Below are positions 47,180-58,602 of a stretch of 64,000 bases of DNA, piece after piece. Each line of letters begins with the position of its first letter. Positions within the stretch are counted from its first letter, which is position 1. Origin of the DNA: Gluconacetobacter diazotrophicus PA1 5 (GTDB lineage: Bacteria > Pseudomonadota > Alphaproteobacteria > Acetobacterales > Acetobacteraceae); contig NC_011365.1 of assembly GCF_000021325.1 (NCBI RefSeq), positions 2,136,001 to 2,200,000 on the forward strand, read 5' to 3'. Below the pieces are notes generated by a model. It worked only from the letters and a program-made list of their open reading frames with translations, made no database searches and was not told where the DNA came from. The position numbers and the translations under genes were made by a program.

Positions 47180-48487
47180 ATGCATCTCGCCGAACTCAAG
47201 GCCAAAACCCCCGCGGACCTTCTGGCGTACGCCGAAAGCCTGCAGATCGAGAACGCGTCGTCCCTGCGCAAGCAGGACATGATGTTCGCCATCCTCAAGA
47301 CCCTCGCCGACAATGATCAGGCGATCCATGGCGAGGGAACGCTGGAAATCCTGCCCGACGGGTTCGGCTTCCTGCGCTCGCCCGAGGCCAATTACCTGCC
47401 CGGGCCGGACGATATCTATATCTCGCCCAGCCAGGTGCGGCGCTTCGGCCTGCGCACCGGCGACACGGTCGAGGGCCAGATCCGCGCCCCGCGCGACGGC
47501 GAGCGCTATTTCGCGCTGCTGAAGGTCAACACGATCAATTTCGAGCCGCCCGAGGCCGTCCGTCACCGGATCAATTTCGACAACCTGACGCCCCTCTACC
47601 CCGAGCGCCGGCTGAAGATGGAAGTCGAGGCCAACGCCGTGGGCGGCGAGCCCGAGAAGGTCGAGAAGGGCAAGGGCGCCAAGTCCCAGCCCAAGGATTT
47701 CACCCCCCGCGTGATCGACCTGGTCTCGCCGATCGGCATGGGGCAGCGCGCGCTGATCGTCGCCCCGCCGCGCACCGGCAAGACCGTGATGCTGCAGAGC
47801 ATCGCCTCGTCGATTTCCGCCAACCACCCCGAAGTCTTCCTGATCGTCCTGCTGATCGACGAGCGCCCGGAAGAAGTCACCGACATGGCCCGCTCCGTCC
47901 GGGGCGAGGTCGTGTCCTCGACCTTCGACGAGCCGGCGACCCGCCACGTCCAGGTGACGGAAATGGTGCTGGAGAAGGCCAAGCGGCTGGTCGAGCACAA
48001 GCGCGACGTCGTCATCCTGCTGGATTCCATCACCCGCCTGGCCCGCGCCTACAACACCGTGGTGCCGTCATCGGGCAAGGTGCTGACCGGCGGCGTGGAT
48101 GCCAATGCCCTGCAGCGCCCCAAGCGCTTCTTCGGCGCCGCGCGCAATATCGAGGAAGGCGGATCGCTGACCATCATCGCCACCGCGCTGATCGATACCG
48201 GCAGCCGCATGGACGAGGTGATTTTCGAGGAATTCAAGGGCACCGGCAACTCGGAACTCATCCTCGACCGCAAGCTGGCCGACAAGCGCACCTTCCCGGC
48301 GATCGACATCACCAAGAGCGGCACCCGCAAGGAAGAATTGCTGGTCGAACGCTCCGAACTGTCGAAGATGTGGGTCCTGCGCCGCATCCTGGCGCCGATG
48401 GGCACGATGGACGCGATGGACTTTCTGCTGGACAAGCTGAAATACAGCAAGACCAACCGGGATTTCTTCGACGCGATGAATACCTGA
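47180..48487 (+). CDS. rho: Transcription termination factor Rho
   Basis: A 435-aa hexameric RNA helicase. N-terminal helix bundle [24 protein letters not shown] domain [46 protein letters not shown], and ATPase domain with [21 protein letters not shown] (Walker A) and the Walker [12 protein letters not shown] block. The secondary channel Q-loop [15 protein letters not shown] and the R-loop [23 protein letters not shown] are conserved. ATG 47180 overlaps an upstream GTG and gives the family start. Confidence 0.97.
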   Translation: MHLAELKAKTPADLLAYAESLQIENASSLRKQDMMFAILKTLADNDQAIHGEGTLEILPDGFGFLRSPEANYLPGPDDIYISPSQVRRFGLRTGDTVEGQIRAPRDGERYFALLKVNTINFEPPEAVRHRINFDNLTPLYPERRLKMEVEANAVGGEPEKVEKGKGAKSQPKDFTPRVIDLVSPIGMGQRALIVAPPRTGKTVMLQSIASSISANHPEVFLIVLLIDERPEEVTDMARSVRGEVVSSTFDEPATRHVQVTEMVLEKAKRLVEHKRDVVILLDSITRLARAYNTVVPSSGKVLTGGVDANALQRPKRFFGAARNIEEGGSLTIIATALIDTGSRMDEVIFEEFKGTGNSELILDRKLADKRTFPAIDITKSGTRKEELLVERSELSKMWVLRRILAPMGTMDAMDFLLDKLKYSKTNRDFFDAMNT

Positions 48488-48524
48488 CAGAAGGGAGCGT
48501 GATCGGGCGGAAACGCCTGGTCAC

Positions 48525-48546
48525 GTTCTTTTTTGAAAAAAAGAAC
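48525..48546. terminator. Rho terminal hairpin 1 (T-tract inverted repeat)
   Basis: GTTCTTTTTT (48525-48534) pairs with AAAAAAGAAC (48537-48546) with a 2-nt centre, 38 bp beyond the rho stop. Fits a rho terminator on the plus strand. Confidence 0.6.
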
Positions 48547-48620
48547 CAAAAAACTTCTGATCTATTCAGAAATTTTGTGCCGAGTACATACGGCGGACCA
48601 AACGAATAAAAGTCTTTTTG

Positions 48621-48644
48621 CTTCTTTTTCTTCAGAAAAAGAAG
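48621..48644. terminator. Convergent hairpin 2 (T-tract inverted repeat)
   Basis: CTTCTTTTTCT (48621-48631) and AGAAAAAGAAG (48634-48644) form a perfect 11-bp stem with a 2-nt centre, just beyond the trmB stop. It can terminate the minus-strand transcript. Confidence 0.6.
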
Positions 48645-48648
48645 ACTC

Positions 48649-49374
48649 TTACTTCCTTACAAACGTCCAATACAAAGGCTGCCGCCCCGCAAGCAGCGCC
48701 TTGGCCTCATAGCGCGTCGGCGGCCACCCTTCGGGCCGGACGGTGGCGGGCGGTGCGGTGGCGAACAGATCCTGCGCGCCCATCACCTCGCTCACCCAGG
48801 TCTGATAGGTCGGGTCGTCGCTGGCAACACGCCAGATGGCGCCGGGCTTCAACACGCGGGCGACCAGCGCGATCGTCGCGGGATGGACGAAGCGGCGCTT
48901 GGCATGCCGGGCCTTGGGCCACGGGTCGGGAAACATCAGGAACATCCGGTCGATCGACCGTTCGGGCAGGGCGCGCAGCAGGATGCGCGCATCCTCGTCC
49001 CATATCCGCAGCAGGTCGGGCACCGGGGCGGTACCCTCCTGCCCGTCGGGCACCAGGCGCGACAGCAGCGAGCACAGCCCGTTTTCGAAGACTTCGCTGG
49101 CGATATAACCCACGTCGGGATGGGCCGCGTGCTGGGCCAGCGAATGCTCGCCACCGCCGAACCCGACCTCCAGCCAGATTTCGGACGGCACGCGGCCGAA
49201 ACCGCGTGCCGGGTCATCCAGAACCGACGGGTCCAGCCGCAGTCGCGGCAGCGTCAGGTCCAGCAGGCGCTGCTGGCGCGGGCGCAGCGGATGGCCGCGC
49301 TGACGGCCATACAGCCGGTCAGGCGAAGCCTTGACCCCCGATACCGTACCGTCAGGTGCCTGCGGGACCGTCAT
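48649..49374 (-). CDS. trmB: tRNA (guanine-N7-)-methyltransferase TrmB
   Basis: A 241-aa SAM-dependent enzyme that makes m7G46 in tRNAs. Motif I SEIWLEVGFGGGEHS (family EIGFGxGE), the RIWDEDARILLRAL motif, MFLMFPDPWPKARHAKRR (motif for catalytic Asp) and the final RYEAKALLAGRQPLYW are present. ATG 49374 lies 19 bp after the metK stop on the same strand, so metK-trmB look like one transcript. Confidence 0.94.
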   Translation of the reverse strand: MTVPQAPDGTVSGVKASPDRLYGRQRGHPLRPRQQRLLDLTLPRLRLDPSVLDDPARGFGRVPSEIWLEVGFGGGEHSLAQHAAHPDVGYIASEVFENGLCSLLSRLVPDGQEGTAPVPDLLRIWDEDARILLRALPERSIDRMFLMFPDPWPKARHAKRRFVHPATIALVARVLKPGAIWRVASDDPTYQTWVSEVMGAQDLFATAPPATVRPEGWPPTRYEAKALLAGRQPLYWTFVRK

Positions 49375-49393
49375 ACGACCTTGGCTGCCGCGA

Positions 49394-50581
49394 TCAGCGG
49401 TTGAACGCGCCGCGCAGCGCGTCCACCAGGTCGGTCTTCTCCCACGTGAAATTGTCGCGGGCTTCATCCGGCGTGCGGCCGAAATGGCCATAGGCCGAGG
49501 TCTCGGTATAGATCGGACGGTTCAGGCGCAGATGCTGGCGGATGCCGCGCGGCGTCAGGTTCATGACTTCGCGCAGGACGCTGCCCAGCTTCGCCTCGTC
49601 CACGTCCTTGCCGGTGCCGTCCAGGTCCACATAGACCGACAGCGGATGCGACACGCCGATGGCGTAGGAGATCTGCAGCGTACAGCGATCGGCCAGGCCG
49701 GCCGCAACCACGTTCTTGGCTAGGTAGCGGCAGGCATAGGCCGCCGAACGGTCGACCTTGGTCGGGTCCTTGCCCGAGAATGCGCCGCCGCCATGCGGGG
49801 CCGCGCCGCCGTAGGTGTCGACGATGATCTTGCGCCCGGTCAGACCGCAATCGCCGTCCGGACCGCCGATGACGAACACGCCGGTCGGGTTGGCGTAGAA
49901 TTCGTCTTCCGGGCACATCCAGCCTTCGGGCAGCACGTCCTGCACCACGTCGCGCAGGGCCTCGCGGATCGCGGCCTGGCTGGCGCCCTCGTCGTGCTGG
50001 GTGGAAATGACGACCGAGGTCGCGCCGACCGGGCGGCCGTCGACATAGCGCAGCGTGACCTGGCTCTTGGCGTCGGGCTGCAGCATGGCCACGCGCGCGT
50101 CGCCCGCTTTGCGCAGGTCGCGGATGCGATGCAGGATGCCGTGGGCATAGAACAGCGGCGCGGGCATCAGCGTTTCGGTCTCGCGCGTCGCGAAGCCGAA
50201 CATGATGCCCTGGTCGCCCGCACCCTCGTCCTTCTCGCCGGCGCTGTCGACGCCGACGGCGATATCGGCGGACTGCGCGTGCAGGTAGGATTCGATCTGG
50301 GCGTTCTTCCACGAGAAGCCGGCCTGGTCATAGCCGATGTCGCGGATCGCGGCGCGCGCGCCCTCGATCAGCGCCTCGGGGGTGACGGAGGACGGGCCGC
50401 GAACTTCGCCCGCCAGGACCACGCGGTTCGTCGTCACCAGTGTTTCGCAGGCGACGCGGGATTCACCATCGGCCGCCAGGTAGGCGTCCAGGACCGTATC
50501 GCTGATCCGGTCGGCAACCTTGTCGGGGTGGCCTTCGGATACCGATTCCGACGTGAACAGAAAATCGCCTTTGTTACGCAT
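49394..50581 (-). CDS. metK: S-adenosylmethionine synthetase
   Basis: A 395-aa enzyme that makes SAM from methionine and [21 protein letters not shown] (ATP binding), [12 protein letters not shown]-type [32 protein letters not shown] (P-loop-like) and the C-terminal domain are intact. ATG 50581 starts just before the conserved core. It sits upstream of trmB, a SAM user. The leader (50582-50748) has a TTGACG hexamer on the minus strand but no riboswitch I can recognise. Confidence 0.96.
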   Translation of the reverse strand: MRNKGDFLFTSESVSEGHPDKVADRISDTVLDAYLAADGESRVACETLVTTNRVVLAGEVRGPSSVTPEALIEGARAAIRDIGYDQAGFSWKNAQIESYLHAQSADIAVGVDSAGEKDEGAGDQGIMFGFATRETETLMPAPLFYAHGILHRIRDLRKAGDARVAMLQPDAKSQVTLRYVDGRPVGATSVVISTQHDEGASQAAIREALRDVVQDVLPEGWMCPEDEFYANPTGVFVIGGPDGDCGLTGRKIIVDTYGGAAPHGGGAFSGKDPTKVDRSAAYACRYLAKNVVAAGLADRCTLQISYAIGVSHPLSVYVDLDGTGKDVDEAKLGSVLREVMNLTPRGIRQHLRLNRPIYTETSAYGHFGRTPDEARDNFTWEKTDLVDALRGAFNR

Positions 50582-50748
50582 GATGGTCCTGTCTATCTCG
50601 AACGAAGGAAAGGGTGACGCCGCCACGCATGCGCGGTCCGGGCGGGTCCGTTTGACCCAATACCCCCAGAGCGTCAAGTATTTTCACGGGATACCACAGT
50701 CCCGCTGGGGAGATTGCGAGGCAGCCGGCGGGGACGCGGCAAGCGCCG

Positions 50749-51519
50749 TCAATCCAGCCCCAGTACATCTTCCATGTCATACAGACCCGACGCCTGTCCG
50801 CGCAGCCACAGCGCCGCCCGCACCGCGCCGGTGGCATAGATGCGGCGGTCGAACGACCGGTGGGTCAGGGCGATCTGCTCGGTGGCCGAGGTGAAGGACA
50901 CCGTATGCTCGCCCACGATCTGGCCGCCGCGCAGCACGGCGAAGCCGATCGCGTCGGCGCGGCGCGGGCCGGTATGGCCGGTGCGTCCGTCCTCGATATG
51001 GCTGGCCAGGTCGATGCCGCGCCCGTCGGCCACCGCCTGGCCGATCGCCAGCGCCGTGCCGGATGGCGCATCGACCTTCTGCCGGTGATGCATTTCCAGG
51101 ATTTCGGCATCGTACGTGGCCGAGGGCAGGGCGGCCGCCATCTGCCGGGCCAGGCGCGTGACCAGCGTGACGCCGGGGGAATAGTTCGCCGCATGCACCA
51201 CGGGAATGCGGCCGGCCGCCGTACGGACGGCCTCCAGGTCTGCGGCCGACAGGCCGGTGGTGCCCAGCACCCACGCCACCCCGGCCCGGGCCAGGATATC
51301 AGCGTGGGTCCGCACCGTCGCGGCATGGGTGAAATCGATCACCACGTCGCAGCGCGGGGCCAGTGCGTCCAGGGTGGCAAAGACATCGGATGCCGGCGCG
51401 GCGTCGCGCGCCGTGCCACCGGACAGGATGCCGCCGCCGGTCGTCACTTCCTCGCGCAGCAGGCGGCCGACCCGCCCGTTGATGCCGGCGATGCCGATCC
51501 GTACGCCCTGTGTCGTCAT
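50749..51519 (-). CDS. dapB: 4-hydroxy-tetrahydrodipicolinate reductase
   Basis: A 256-aa NAD(P)H-dependent enzyme of lysine/meso-diaminopimelate synthesis. The N-terminal Rossmann motif is RIGIAGINGRVGRLL, followed by DFTHAATVRTH, LGTTGLSAADL, and the signature EILEMHHRQKVDAPSGTAL with catalytic His and Lys. ATG 51519 is the family start. Neighbours metK and dnaJ are on the same strand, with 167 and 145 bp gaps, so it may have its own promoter. Confidence 0.95.
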   Translation of the reverse strand: MTTQGVRIGIAGINGRVGRLLREEVTTGGGILSGGTARDAAPASDVFATLDALAPRCDVVIDFTHAATVRTHADILARAGVAWVLGTTGLSAADLEAVRTAAGRIPVVHAANYSPGVTLVTRLARQMAAALPSATYDAEILEMHHRQKVDAPSGTALAIGQAVADGRGIDLASHIEDGRTGHTGPRRADAIGFAVLRGGQIVGEHTVSFTSATEQIALTHRSFDRRIYATGAVRAALWLRGQASGLYDMEDVLGLD

Positions 51520-51664
51520 GTCATGGCCCCTGAAACGGGTGGCGGCGCGACCGGGGGATCGCGCCGCCTGGAATATCCACGGTGCGAGTGGGGGGATCAC
51601 CATGGATAGTCGTTTTCTATCCCTAACCCCGGCCCCTTTCAACAGCGGCCGGGAGCCGAGCCCC

Positions 51665-52789
51665 TTAGAGTTTTCCCTCGAAGAAATCCCGGACCTTGCT
51701 GAAGAACCCGGTGCTCTCGGGGTTGGCGCGCTCGTGGTCGCCGGCCTCGGCTTCGAACTCTTCCAGCAGCTCGCGCTGGCGCTTGGTCAGGTGGCGCGGC
51801 GTCTCGACGGACACCTGGATATACATATCTCCCCGCGCCGAGGACCGCAGGACCGAGAACCCCTTGCCGCGCAGGCGGAAATTCTCGCCGGTCTGGGTAC
51901 CGGCCGGGACCTTGACCTTGGTGCGGGACCCGTCGACGACCGGGACCTCGATCTCGGTGCCCAGCGCGGCCAGGCTCATGCGCAGGGGCACGCGGCAATA
52001 GATGTTCGCGCCGTCGCGCTGGAAGATCGGGTGGGGCTCGACCGCGACATGGATATACAGGTCGCCCGGTGCCGCGCCCTTGCCCCCGGCCTCGCCCTCG
52101 CCGGACAGGCGGATGCGCGTGCCGTCCTCGACCCCGGCCGGGATCGCGACTTCCAGCGTGCGCTCGCGCTCGACAGTGCCGGCGCCGTGGCAGGCGGCGC
52201 AGGGGTTGCGCACCACCTTGCCCGCGCCATGGCAGGTCGGGCAGGCGCGCTCGACCAGGAAGAAGCCCTGCTGCGCGCGGACCTTGCCCGCGCCGTGACA
52301 GGTCGGGCAGGTCTCAGCCCCCTGGTCACGGTCGGCCGATCCGGTGCCCTCGCAGGATTCGCAGGTCACGCGGGTGGGCACGGTGATCGGCTTCTTGACG
52401 CCGGTGAACGCCTCGGTGAAGGAAATCGACACCTGGATCTGGATGTCGCTGCCCGACCGGCGGCCGCCGCGCCGGCCGCCCATCATGTCGCCGAACATCT
52501 GTTCGAAGATGTCGCCCAGGCCGCCGCCGAAATCGAACCCGCCGGCGCCGGGGCCCCCGCCCTCGAATGCCGCATGGCCGAACCGGTCATAGGCCGCGCG
52601 CTTCTGTTCGTCCTTCAGGATGTCGTAGGCCTCGTTGATCTCCTTGAACCGCGCCTCGGCCGAGGCATCGCCGGGGTTGCGGTCGGGATGGTACTGCATG
52701 GCCAGCCTGCGATACGCCTTCTTCAGCTCGTCCCCGTTCGCATCGCGGGTGACTTCGAGTACGGCGTAGTAATCAAGCTTGGTGGCCAT
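51665..52789 (-). CDS. dnaJ: Chaperone protein DnaJ
   Basis: A 374-aa type I J-protein. J-domain with YHPDRNPGD (HPD), Gly/Phe-rich linker ([29 protein letters not shown]), four zinc-binding CxxCxGxG motifs ([16 protein letters not shown] twice, CAACHGAG), then two substrate-binding beta domains. It stimulates DnaK ATPase and delivers clients. It lies 191 bp after dnaK, with a terminator-like hairpin in the gap, so it may be partly separated from dnaK expression. ATG 52789 is preferred over 52801. Confidence 0.96.
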   Translation of the reverse strand: MATKLDYYAVLEVTRDANGDELKKAYRRLAMQYHPDRNPGDASAEARFKEINEAYDILKDEQKRAAYDRFGHAAFEGGGPGAGGFDFGGGLGDIFEQMFGDMMGGRRGGRRSGSDIQIQVSISFTEAFTGVKKPITVPTRVTCESCEGTGSADRDQGAETCPTCHGAGKVRAQQGFFLVERACPTCHGAGKVVRNPCAACHGAGTVERERTLEVAIPAGVEDGTRIRLSGEGEAGGKGAAPGDLYIHVAVEPHPIFQRDGANIYCRVPLRMSLAALGTEIEVPVVDGSRTKVKVPAGTQTGENFRLRGKGFSVLRSSARGDMYIQVSVETPRHLTKRQRELLEEFEAEAGDHERANPESTGFFSKVRDFFEGKL

Positions 52790-52889
52790 CGTGGTCCTCA
52801 CTGGCGGGGCCGTGCCGGAGCGGTCGCTCCGGCATCGGGGCCGTCATGGGGCGACGCCCATGGCGGTGCGGCAGCCCAGTCATTTATGG

Positions 52890-52919
52890 AAAAGCGCCCG
52901 CCTTCGCAGAAGGGGGCGC
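52890..52919 (-). terminator. Terminator between dnaK and dnaJ
   Basis: On the minus strand GCGCCC...GGGCGC arms (52914-52919 with 52894-52899; inner CTTC/GAAG) form a hairpin followed by TTTT (52893-52890). A second perfect GC stem, GGCGCCGGCC (52937-52946)/GGCCGGCGCC (52951-52960), lies just before it. It probably lowers dnaJ relative to dnaK. Confidence 0.6.
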
Positions 52920-52980
52920 CATCGGTCGGTAGAAGCGGCGCCGGCCGCGGGGCCGGCGCCTTGGCGATACCGTCGGCCGA

Positions 52981-54897
<1,917 letters not shown>

Positions 54898-55023
54898 ATA
54901 TCTTCTCCTGTCAGCGGTCCGGACCGGCCCGAAGCACCGGAAGGGACCCTAGAACTCTTGTCGTTCTGGCGGGTCGCGCGGACTGTTTCACCACATCCGC
55001 CCACATCGCCGAACCTGTTTCGC

Positions 55024-55052
55024 ATGTATTCAGCCCCGGCGTTCGTTTCAAG
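55024..55052 (-). promoter_or_regulatory. Heat-shock (sigma-32-like) promoter of dnaK
   Basis: On the minus strand CTTGAA (55052-55047) is followed, 17 bp on, by ATACAT (55029-55024). This resembles the alphaproteobacterial heat-shock pattern CTTGAA-N-CCnATnT. Confidence is limited by the weak -10 half. Confidence 0.4.
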
Positions 55053-55103
55053 GGGCCATCCTGCGGAACAGGGGCGGGCGGGCACGTTCCGGCGGTCGCC
55101 GGG

Positions 55104-55793
55104 TCAGCCGTCGGCCTTGTTGCCGTATGTCGGGTCGCTGTACGTCCCGGATTCCGTCGCCTGGGCGGCGGCCGGCTGGGTCCCTGCCGCCGCGCCCTTG
55201 GACACGACGACCATCGCGGGCTTCAGCAGGCGGCCATGCAGCGTCCAGGCGGGCGTCCAGGCCTGGATCACGGTGCCGTGGGGGTGTTCGTCGCTATGCT
55301 GCTCGGCCATCGCCTGGTGGTGGTTGGCGTCGAACGGCGTGCCGGCCGGGTCGGCGGCGGAAATGCCATGGCGTTCCAGGATGCCCATGAACGAACGCTC
55401 GGTGCTCTCGATCCCCTCGCGCATGCGGGCGATCAGCCTGTCCTCGCCTTCGGTCGCGTGCGGCAGGCTGGCCAGCGCGCGCTTCAGGTTCTCGGCGGCC
55501 TCGACCACGTCGCGGGCGAATTTCTGCGTCGCATATTGCCGCGCGTCCTCCAGTTCGCGCTTGGTGCGCGTGCGCAGGTTCTGCATCTCGGCTTCCGAGC
55601 GCAGCCATTTCTCGCGCATTTCCTCCAGCGCGGCTTCCAGCTCCTGGATGCGCGGGTGGCCGGCACCGGCCGGATCACTCGCCCCGGCGTGGGCCGTATC
55701 CTGGTCGTGGCCGGACGACGGGCCGGGAGGGGACATGCCGGCCTCTCCGCTCGGAGAGTCGGCGACGGGGGTGGGGTCTGTATCGTGGCTCAT
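55104..55793 (-). CDS. grpE: Nucleotide exchange factor GrpE
   Basis: A 229-aa homodimeric ADP-release factor for DnaK. Long N-terminal disordered acidic region (DTDPTPVADSPSGEAGMSPPGPSSGHDQDT), then the coiled coil IQELEAALEEMREKWLRSEAEMQNLRTRTKRELEDA. The conserved wing block GVIxPxxGxxFDPxxHxAM is represented by GISAADPAGTPFDANHHQAMAEQHSDEHPHGTVIQAWTPAWTLHGRLLKPAMVVVSKG. It is longer than E. coli GrpE because of the disordered N-terminus. It is on the same strand upstream of dnaK with a 206-bp gap. Confidence 0.95.
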   Translation of the reverse strand: MSHDTDPTPVADSPSGEAGMSPPGPSSGHDQDTAHAGASDPAGAGHPRIQELEAALEEMREKWLRSEAEMQNLRTRTKRELEDARQYATQKFARDVVEAAENLKRALASLPHATEGEDRLIARMREGIESTERSFMGILERHGISAADPAGTPFDANHHQAMAEQHSDEHPHGTVIQAWTPAWTLHGRLLKPAMVVVSKGAAAGTQPAAAQATESGTYSDPTYGNKADG

Positions 55794-56015
55794 GCCCTTT
55801 GAAGTAGGTGAGCGCGCGCCGTTGGACAAGGCGTCACGGCCATCGCCGATATGACGTTTGTGCGGGTTTCCCCCGCCATGCGGGTGGAACGGGACGCGGT
55901 CCCGGCCGGAACATGGATGGATGGTCATGGGCTGCGGCCATGACAGCGTGATCCGGCTGGCGCTATGCTGGGGCGAAGGCCGCCCCCGGCCAGGCAAGGA
56001 GCGAGAAACGCCGCG

Positions 56016-56726
56016 ATGGAGCCGACGAAACATACGATCGCCCTGGTGGATGACGACCGGAATATCCTGACGTCGGTCCAGATGACGCTGGAGGCCGAGG
56101 GCTTCAACGTCCGCACCTATACCGACGGCGAAAGCGCGCTGCACGGATTGATGACCCGCCCGGTCGACTTGGCGGTGCTGGACATCAAGATGCCGCGCAT
56201 GGACGGGATGGAACTGCTGCAGCGCCTGCGCACCCGCTCGCACCTGCCGGTCATCTTCCTGTCCTCGAAGGACGAGGAGGTGGACCAGTTGATGGGCCTG
56301 CGCCTGGGCGCGGACGATTACATCACCAAGCCGTTCTCGCAGCGGCTGCTGCTGGAACGCATCCGCGCCCTGCTGCGCCGGAACGAGGCCACCCGGGGCG
56401 AGCCGGGCGGTCAGGCGGCCGCCGGCAGCCTGGTGCGCGGCGACCTGTCGCTGGACGAAACCCGCCACCAATGCCTGTGGCGCGGCAAGGACATCCAGCT
56501 GACGGTCACGGAATTCCTGCTGGTCAAGGCGCTGGCGGCGCGGCCGGGCCTGGTCAAGTCCCGCGACCAGCTGATCGATGCTGCCTATGGCGAGAATATC
56601 TATGTCGATGACCGCACCATCGACAGCCACATCAAGCGCGTGCGCAAGAAGTTCCGCCAGGTGGACGACGATTTCAACCAGATCGAGACGCTGTACGGGA
56701 TCGGCTACCGCTACAAGGAGGAATAA
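56016..56726 (+). CDS. chvI: Response regulator, ChvI-like (OmpR family)
   Basis: A 236-aa OmpR/PhoB-type regulator. Receiver domain: acidic IALVDDDRN, phospho-acceptor Asp56 in [15 protein letters not shown], Thr/Ser in [16 protein letters not shown] and Lys in ITKPFSQ. The winged-helix output domain includes [52 protein letters not shown]. The phrases '[10 protein letters not shown]' and '[23 protein letters not shown]' are typical of ChvI, the acid- and envelope-stress regulator of Alphaproteobacteria. AAGGAG precedes ATG 56016. Confidence 0.93.
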   Translation: MEPTKHTIALVDDDRNILTSVQMTLEAEGFNVRTYTDGESALHGLMTRPVDLAVLDIKMPRMDGMELLQRLRTRSHLPVIFLSSKDEEVDQLMGLRLGADDYITKPFSQRLLLERIRALLRRNEATRGEPGGQAAAGSLVRGDLSLDETRHQCLWRGKDIQLTVTEFLLVKALAARPGLVKSRDQLIDAAYGENIYVDDRTIDSHIKRVRKKFRQVDDDFNQIETLYGIGYRYKEE

Positions 56727-56728
56727 GG

Positions 56729-58507
56729 TTGCGCATCGGCAACAGGGTCCTGCCCCTGCCCGATCCTGTTGCCTGGGTTCGCGGACTGCTGGCGCCGGCT
56801 GCCGAAATCCGCACCCACGACGCGGCGTCGGCCTATCACGAATACCGCACGCGCCTCGTCTCGCCGCTGATGCGGCGGATTTTGCTGGTCAACGCCCTGC
56901 CGCTGATGCTGCTGGCCCTGACGCTGCTGTATCTGAACCAGTTCCAGAACAGCCTGCTGGAGGCCGAGGTCACCGCCCTGCGCGAACAGGCGCGCATCTA
57001 TGCCGGCGCGCTGGGGCAGAGCGCCGTGGTGTCCGGCCGGGGCAGCGACCCGATCCTGGACGCCCCGCTGGCGCGGCCGCTGCTGCTGCGCCTGACCGAG
57101 CCCAGCCCCGCCGCCCATGCCCGCCTGTTCGCACCCGACGGCCAGCTTGTGGCCGACAGCCGGGTGGAACAGGCCGCGGTCCTGCATCGCGGCACGCGCG
57201 GACAGATCGAAAGCCAGCCCCTGCCCTCGCCCGTCGCGGCCGATGACGGCGACGACCGCGCCGCCGGGGCCATGGCGAATGCCGGCTTCGCCGAACGGTT
57301 CTATGACCGCCTGCTGTCGCTGCTGCCGACGCTGTCGGGTGCGCGGATCGTGACGCTGGATACGCCGGATACCGATCCCAGCGTCCAGCCGGTCATGGGG
57401 GCCGACGGGCAGTCGACGCCGGAAATGCCCCCCTATATCCGCCGGACCGCCAACCGCCACCTGATCGTCACGGTGGCCGAACCGGTGATGCATGACGGGC
57501 AGACCATCGGCATCATCCAGTTGACGCGCCAGGCCCGCGATGTCGATCGCTCGCTGTTCGCGGTGCGCTCGTCGATCCTGTCGCTGGTGCTGATCGCGCT
57601 GGCCATCACCGTGCTGCTGTCGTGGTACCTGTCGCTGACCATCGCGCGGCCGCTGCTGCGGCTGGCGGCGTCGGCCCACGTCATCCGCGAATCCCACGGC
57701 CGGTCCGACACGGTGCCGCCGCGCCTGCTGGCACGGCGCGACGAAATCGGCGAGGTCGCGCGCGCCCTGCAGGACAGCGCCCGCGCCCTGTGGGCGCGCA
57801 TGGATGCGATCGAGCGGTTCGCCGCCGATGTCAGCCACGAGATCAAGAACCCGCTGTCGTCCATCCGCTCGGCGATCGAAACCCTGGTGCGGATCGAGGA
57901 TTTGAACCGCCAGCGGCGGCTGCTGTCCATCATCAATGACGACGTGCGCCGGCTGGACCGGCTGATCACCGACATTTCGGACGCCAGCCGTGTCGATGCC
58001 GAACTGTCGCGGACGCGCACCGAACCGGTGGGGGTGGTGCCGATCCTGTCGGTGCTGGCGGAAATCCATCAGGCCACGCGCGCACCCGGCCAGCCGATCC
58101 TGGCGATCAGCGTCACGGCCGCCGACCGGTCGCTGACGGTGCAGGCGGTCGAGGACCGTCTGGTCCAGGTGCTGCGCAACCTGATCGGCAACGCGATCTC
58201 GTTCTCGCCGCCCGACGGGCGCATCACGCTCAGCGCCGTGCCCGCCGCCGGGGGCATGGTGGACATCGCGGTGGCGGACGAGGGCCCGGGCATTCCCGCC
58301 GCCAAGCTGAACAGCATCTTCGACCGTTTCTATTCCGAACGGCCGACCACCGAGAATTTCGGCCAGCATTCCGGGCTGGGCCTGTCCATCAGCCGCCAGA
58401 TCGTCGAGGCCCTGAAGGGTACCATCCGCGCCGAAAACAGGGTGGGAACGGACGGCCGCGTGGTGGGTGCGCGCTTTGTGGTGACGCTGCCGCGCGTCGT
58501 GGGGTAA
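56729..58507 (+). CDS. chvG: Sensor histidine kinase, ChvG-like
   Basis: A 592-aa membrane kinase that starts 2 bp after chvI with TTG (GGAGGAATAAGG before it). N-terminal cytosolic tail, TM1 (LMRRILLVNALPLMLLALTLLYLNQF), a 200-residue periplasmic sensor, TM2 (ILSLVLIALAITVLLSWYLSLTIARPL), HAMP, HisKA with ADVSHEIKNPLSSIRSAIETLVRI and HATPase with N box LRNLIGNAISFS and GPGIP. It acts with ChvI; in related species the pair senses acid or cell-wall stress, relevant for an acid-producing organism. The usual hprK/PTS genes do not follow. Confidence 0.92.
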   Translation: MRIGNRVLPLPDPVAWVRGLLAPAAEIRTHDAASAYHEYRTRLVSPLMRRILLVNALPLMLLALTLLYLNQFQNSLLEAEVTALREQARIYAGALGQSAVVSGRGSDPILDAPLARPLLLRLTEPSPAAHARLFAPDGQLVADSRVEQAAVLHRGTRGQIESQPLPSPVAADDGDDRAAGAMANAGFAERFYDRLLSLLPTLSGARIVTLDTPDTDPSVQPVMGADGQSTPEMPPYIRRTANRHLIVTVAEPVMHDGQTIGIIQLTRQARDVDRSLFAVRSSILSLVLIALAITVLLSWYLSLTIARPLLRLAASAHVIRESHGRSDTVPPRLLARRDEIGEVARALQDSARALWARMDAIERFAADVSHEIKNPLSSIRSAIETLVRIEDLNRQRRLLSIINDDVRRLDRLITDISDASRVDAELSRTRTEPVGVVPILSVLAEIHQATRAPGQPILAISVTAADRSLTVQAVEDRLVQVLRNLIGNAISFSPPDGRITLSAVPAAGGMVDIAVADEGPGIPAAKLNSIFDRFYSERPTTENFGQHSGLGLSISRQIVEALKGTIRAENRVGTDGRVVGARFVVTLPRVVG

Positions 58508-58557
58508 AGACCCCGAATGTCCCCGCACACAGCCCCCAAATGAACAGAAGTCTGTCG

Positions 58558-58579
58558 GTTCTTTTTTTCAGGAAAGAAC
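58558..58579. terminator. T-tract inverted repeat after chvG
   Basis: GTTCTTT (58558-58564) pairs with AAAGAAC (58573-58579) around a T-rich centre. It is followed by the receptor gene on the same strand, so it could be the chvG terminator or a leader element of the receptor. Confidence 0.5.
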
Positions 58580-58602
58580 GAATCTCCTGCGCAACGCGTC
58601 AG

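Noticed and set aside
50582-50748. Possible SAM riboswitch before metK
   Set aside because: I could not recognise the core of SAM-I, SAM-II or SAM/SAH classes in the leader; a covariance search would be needed.
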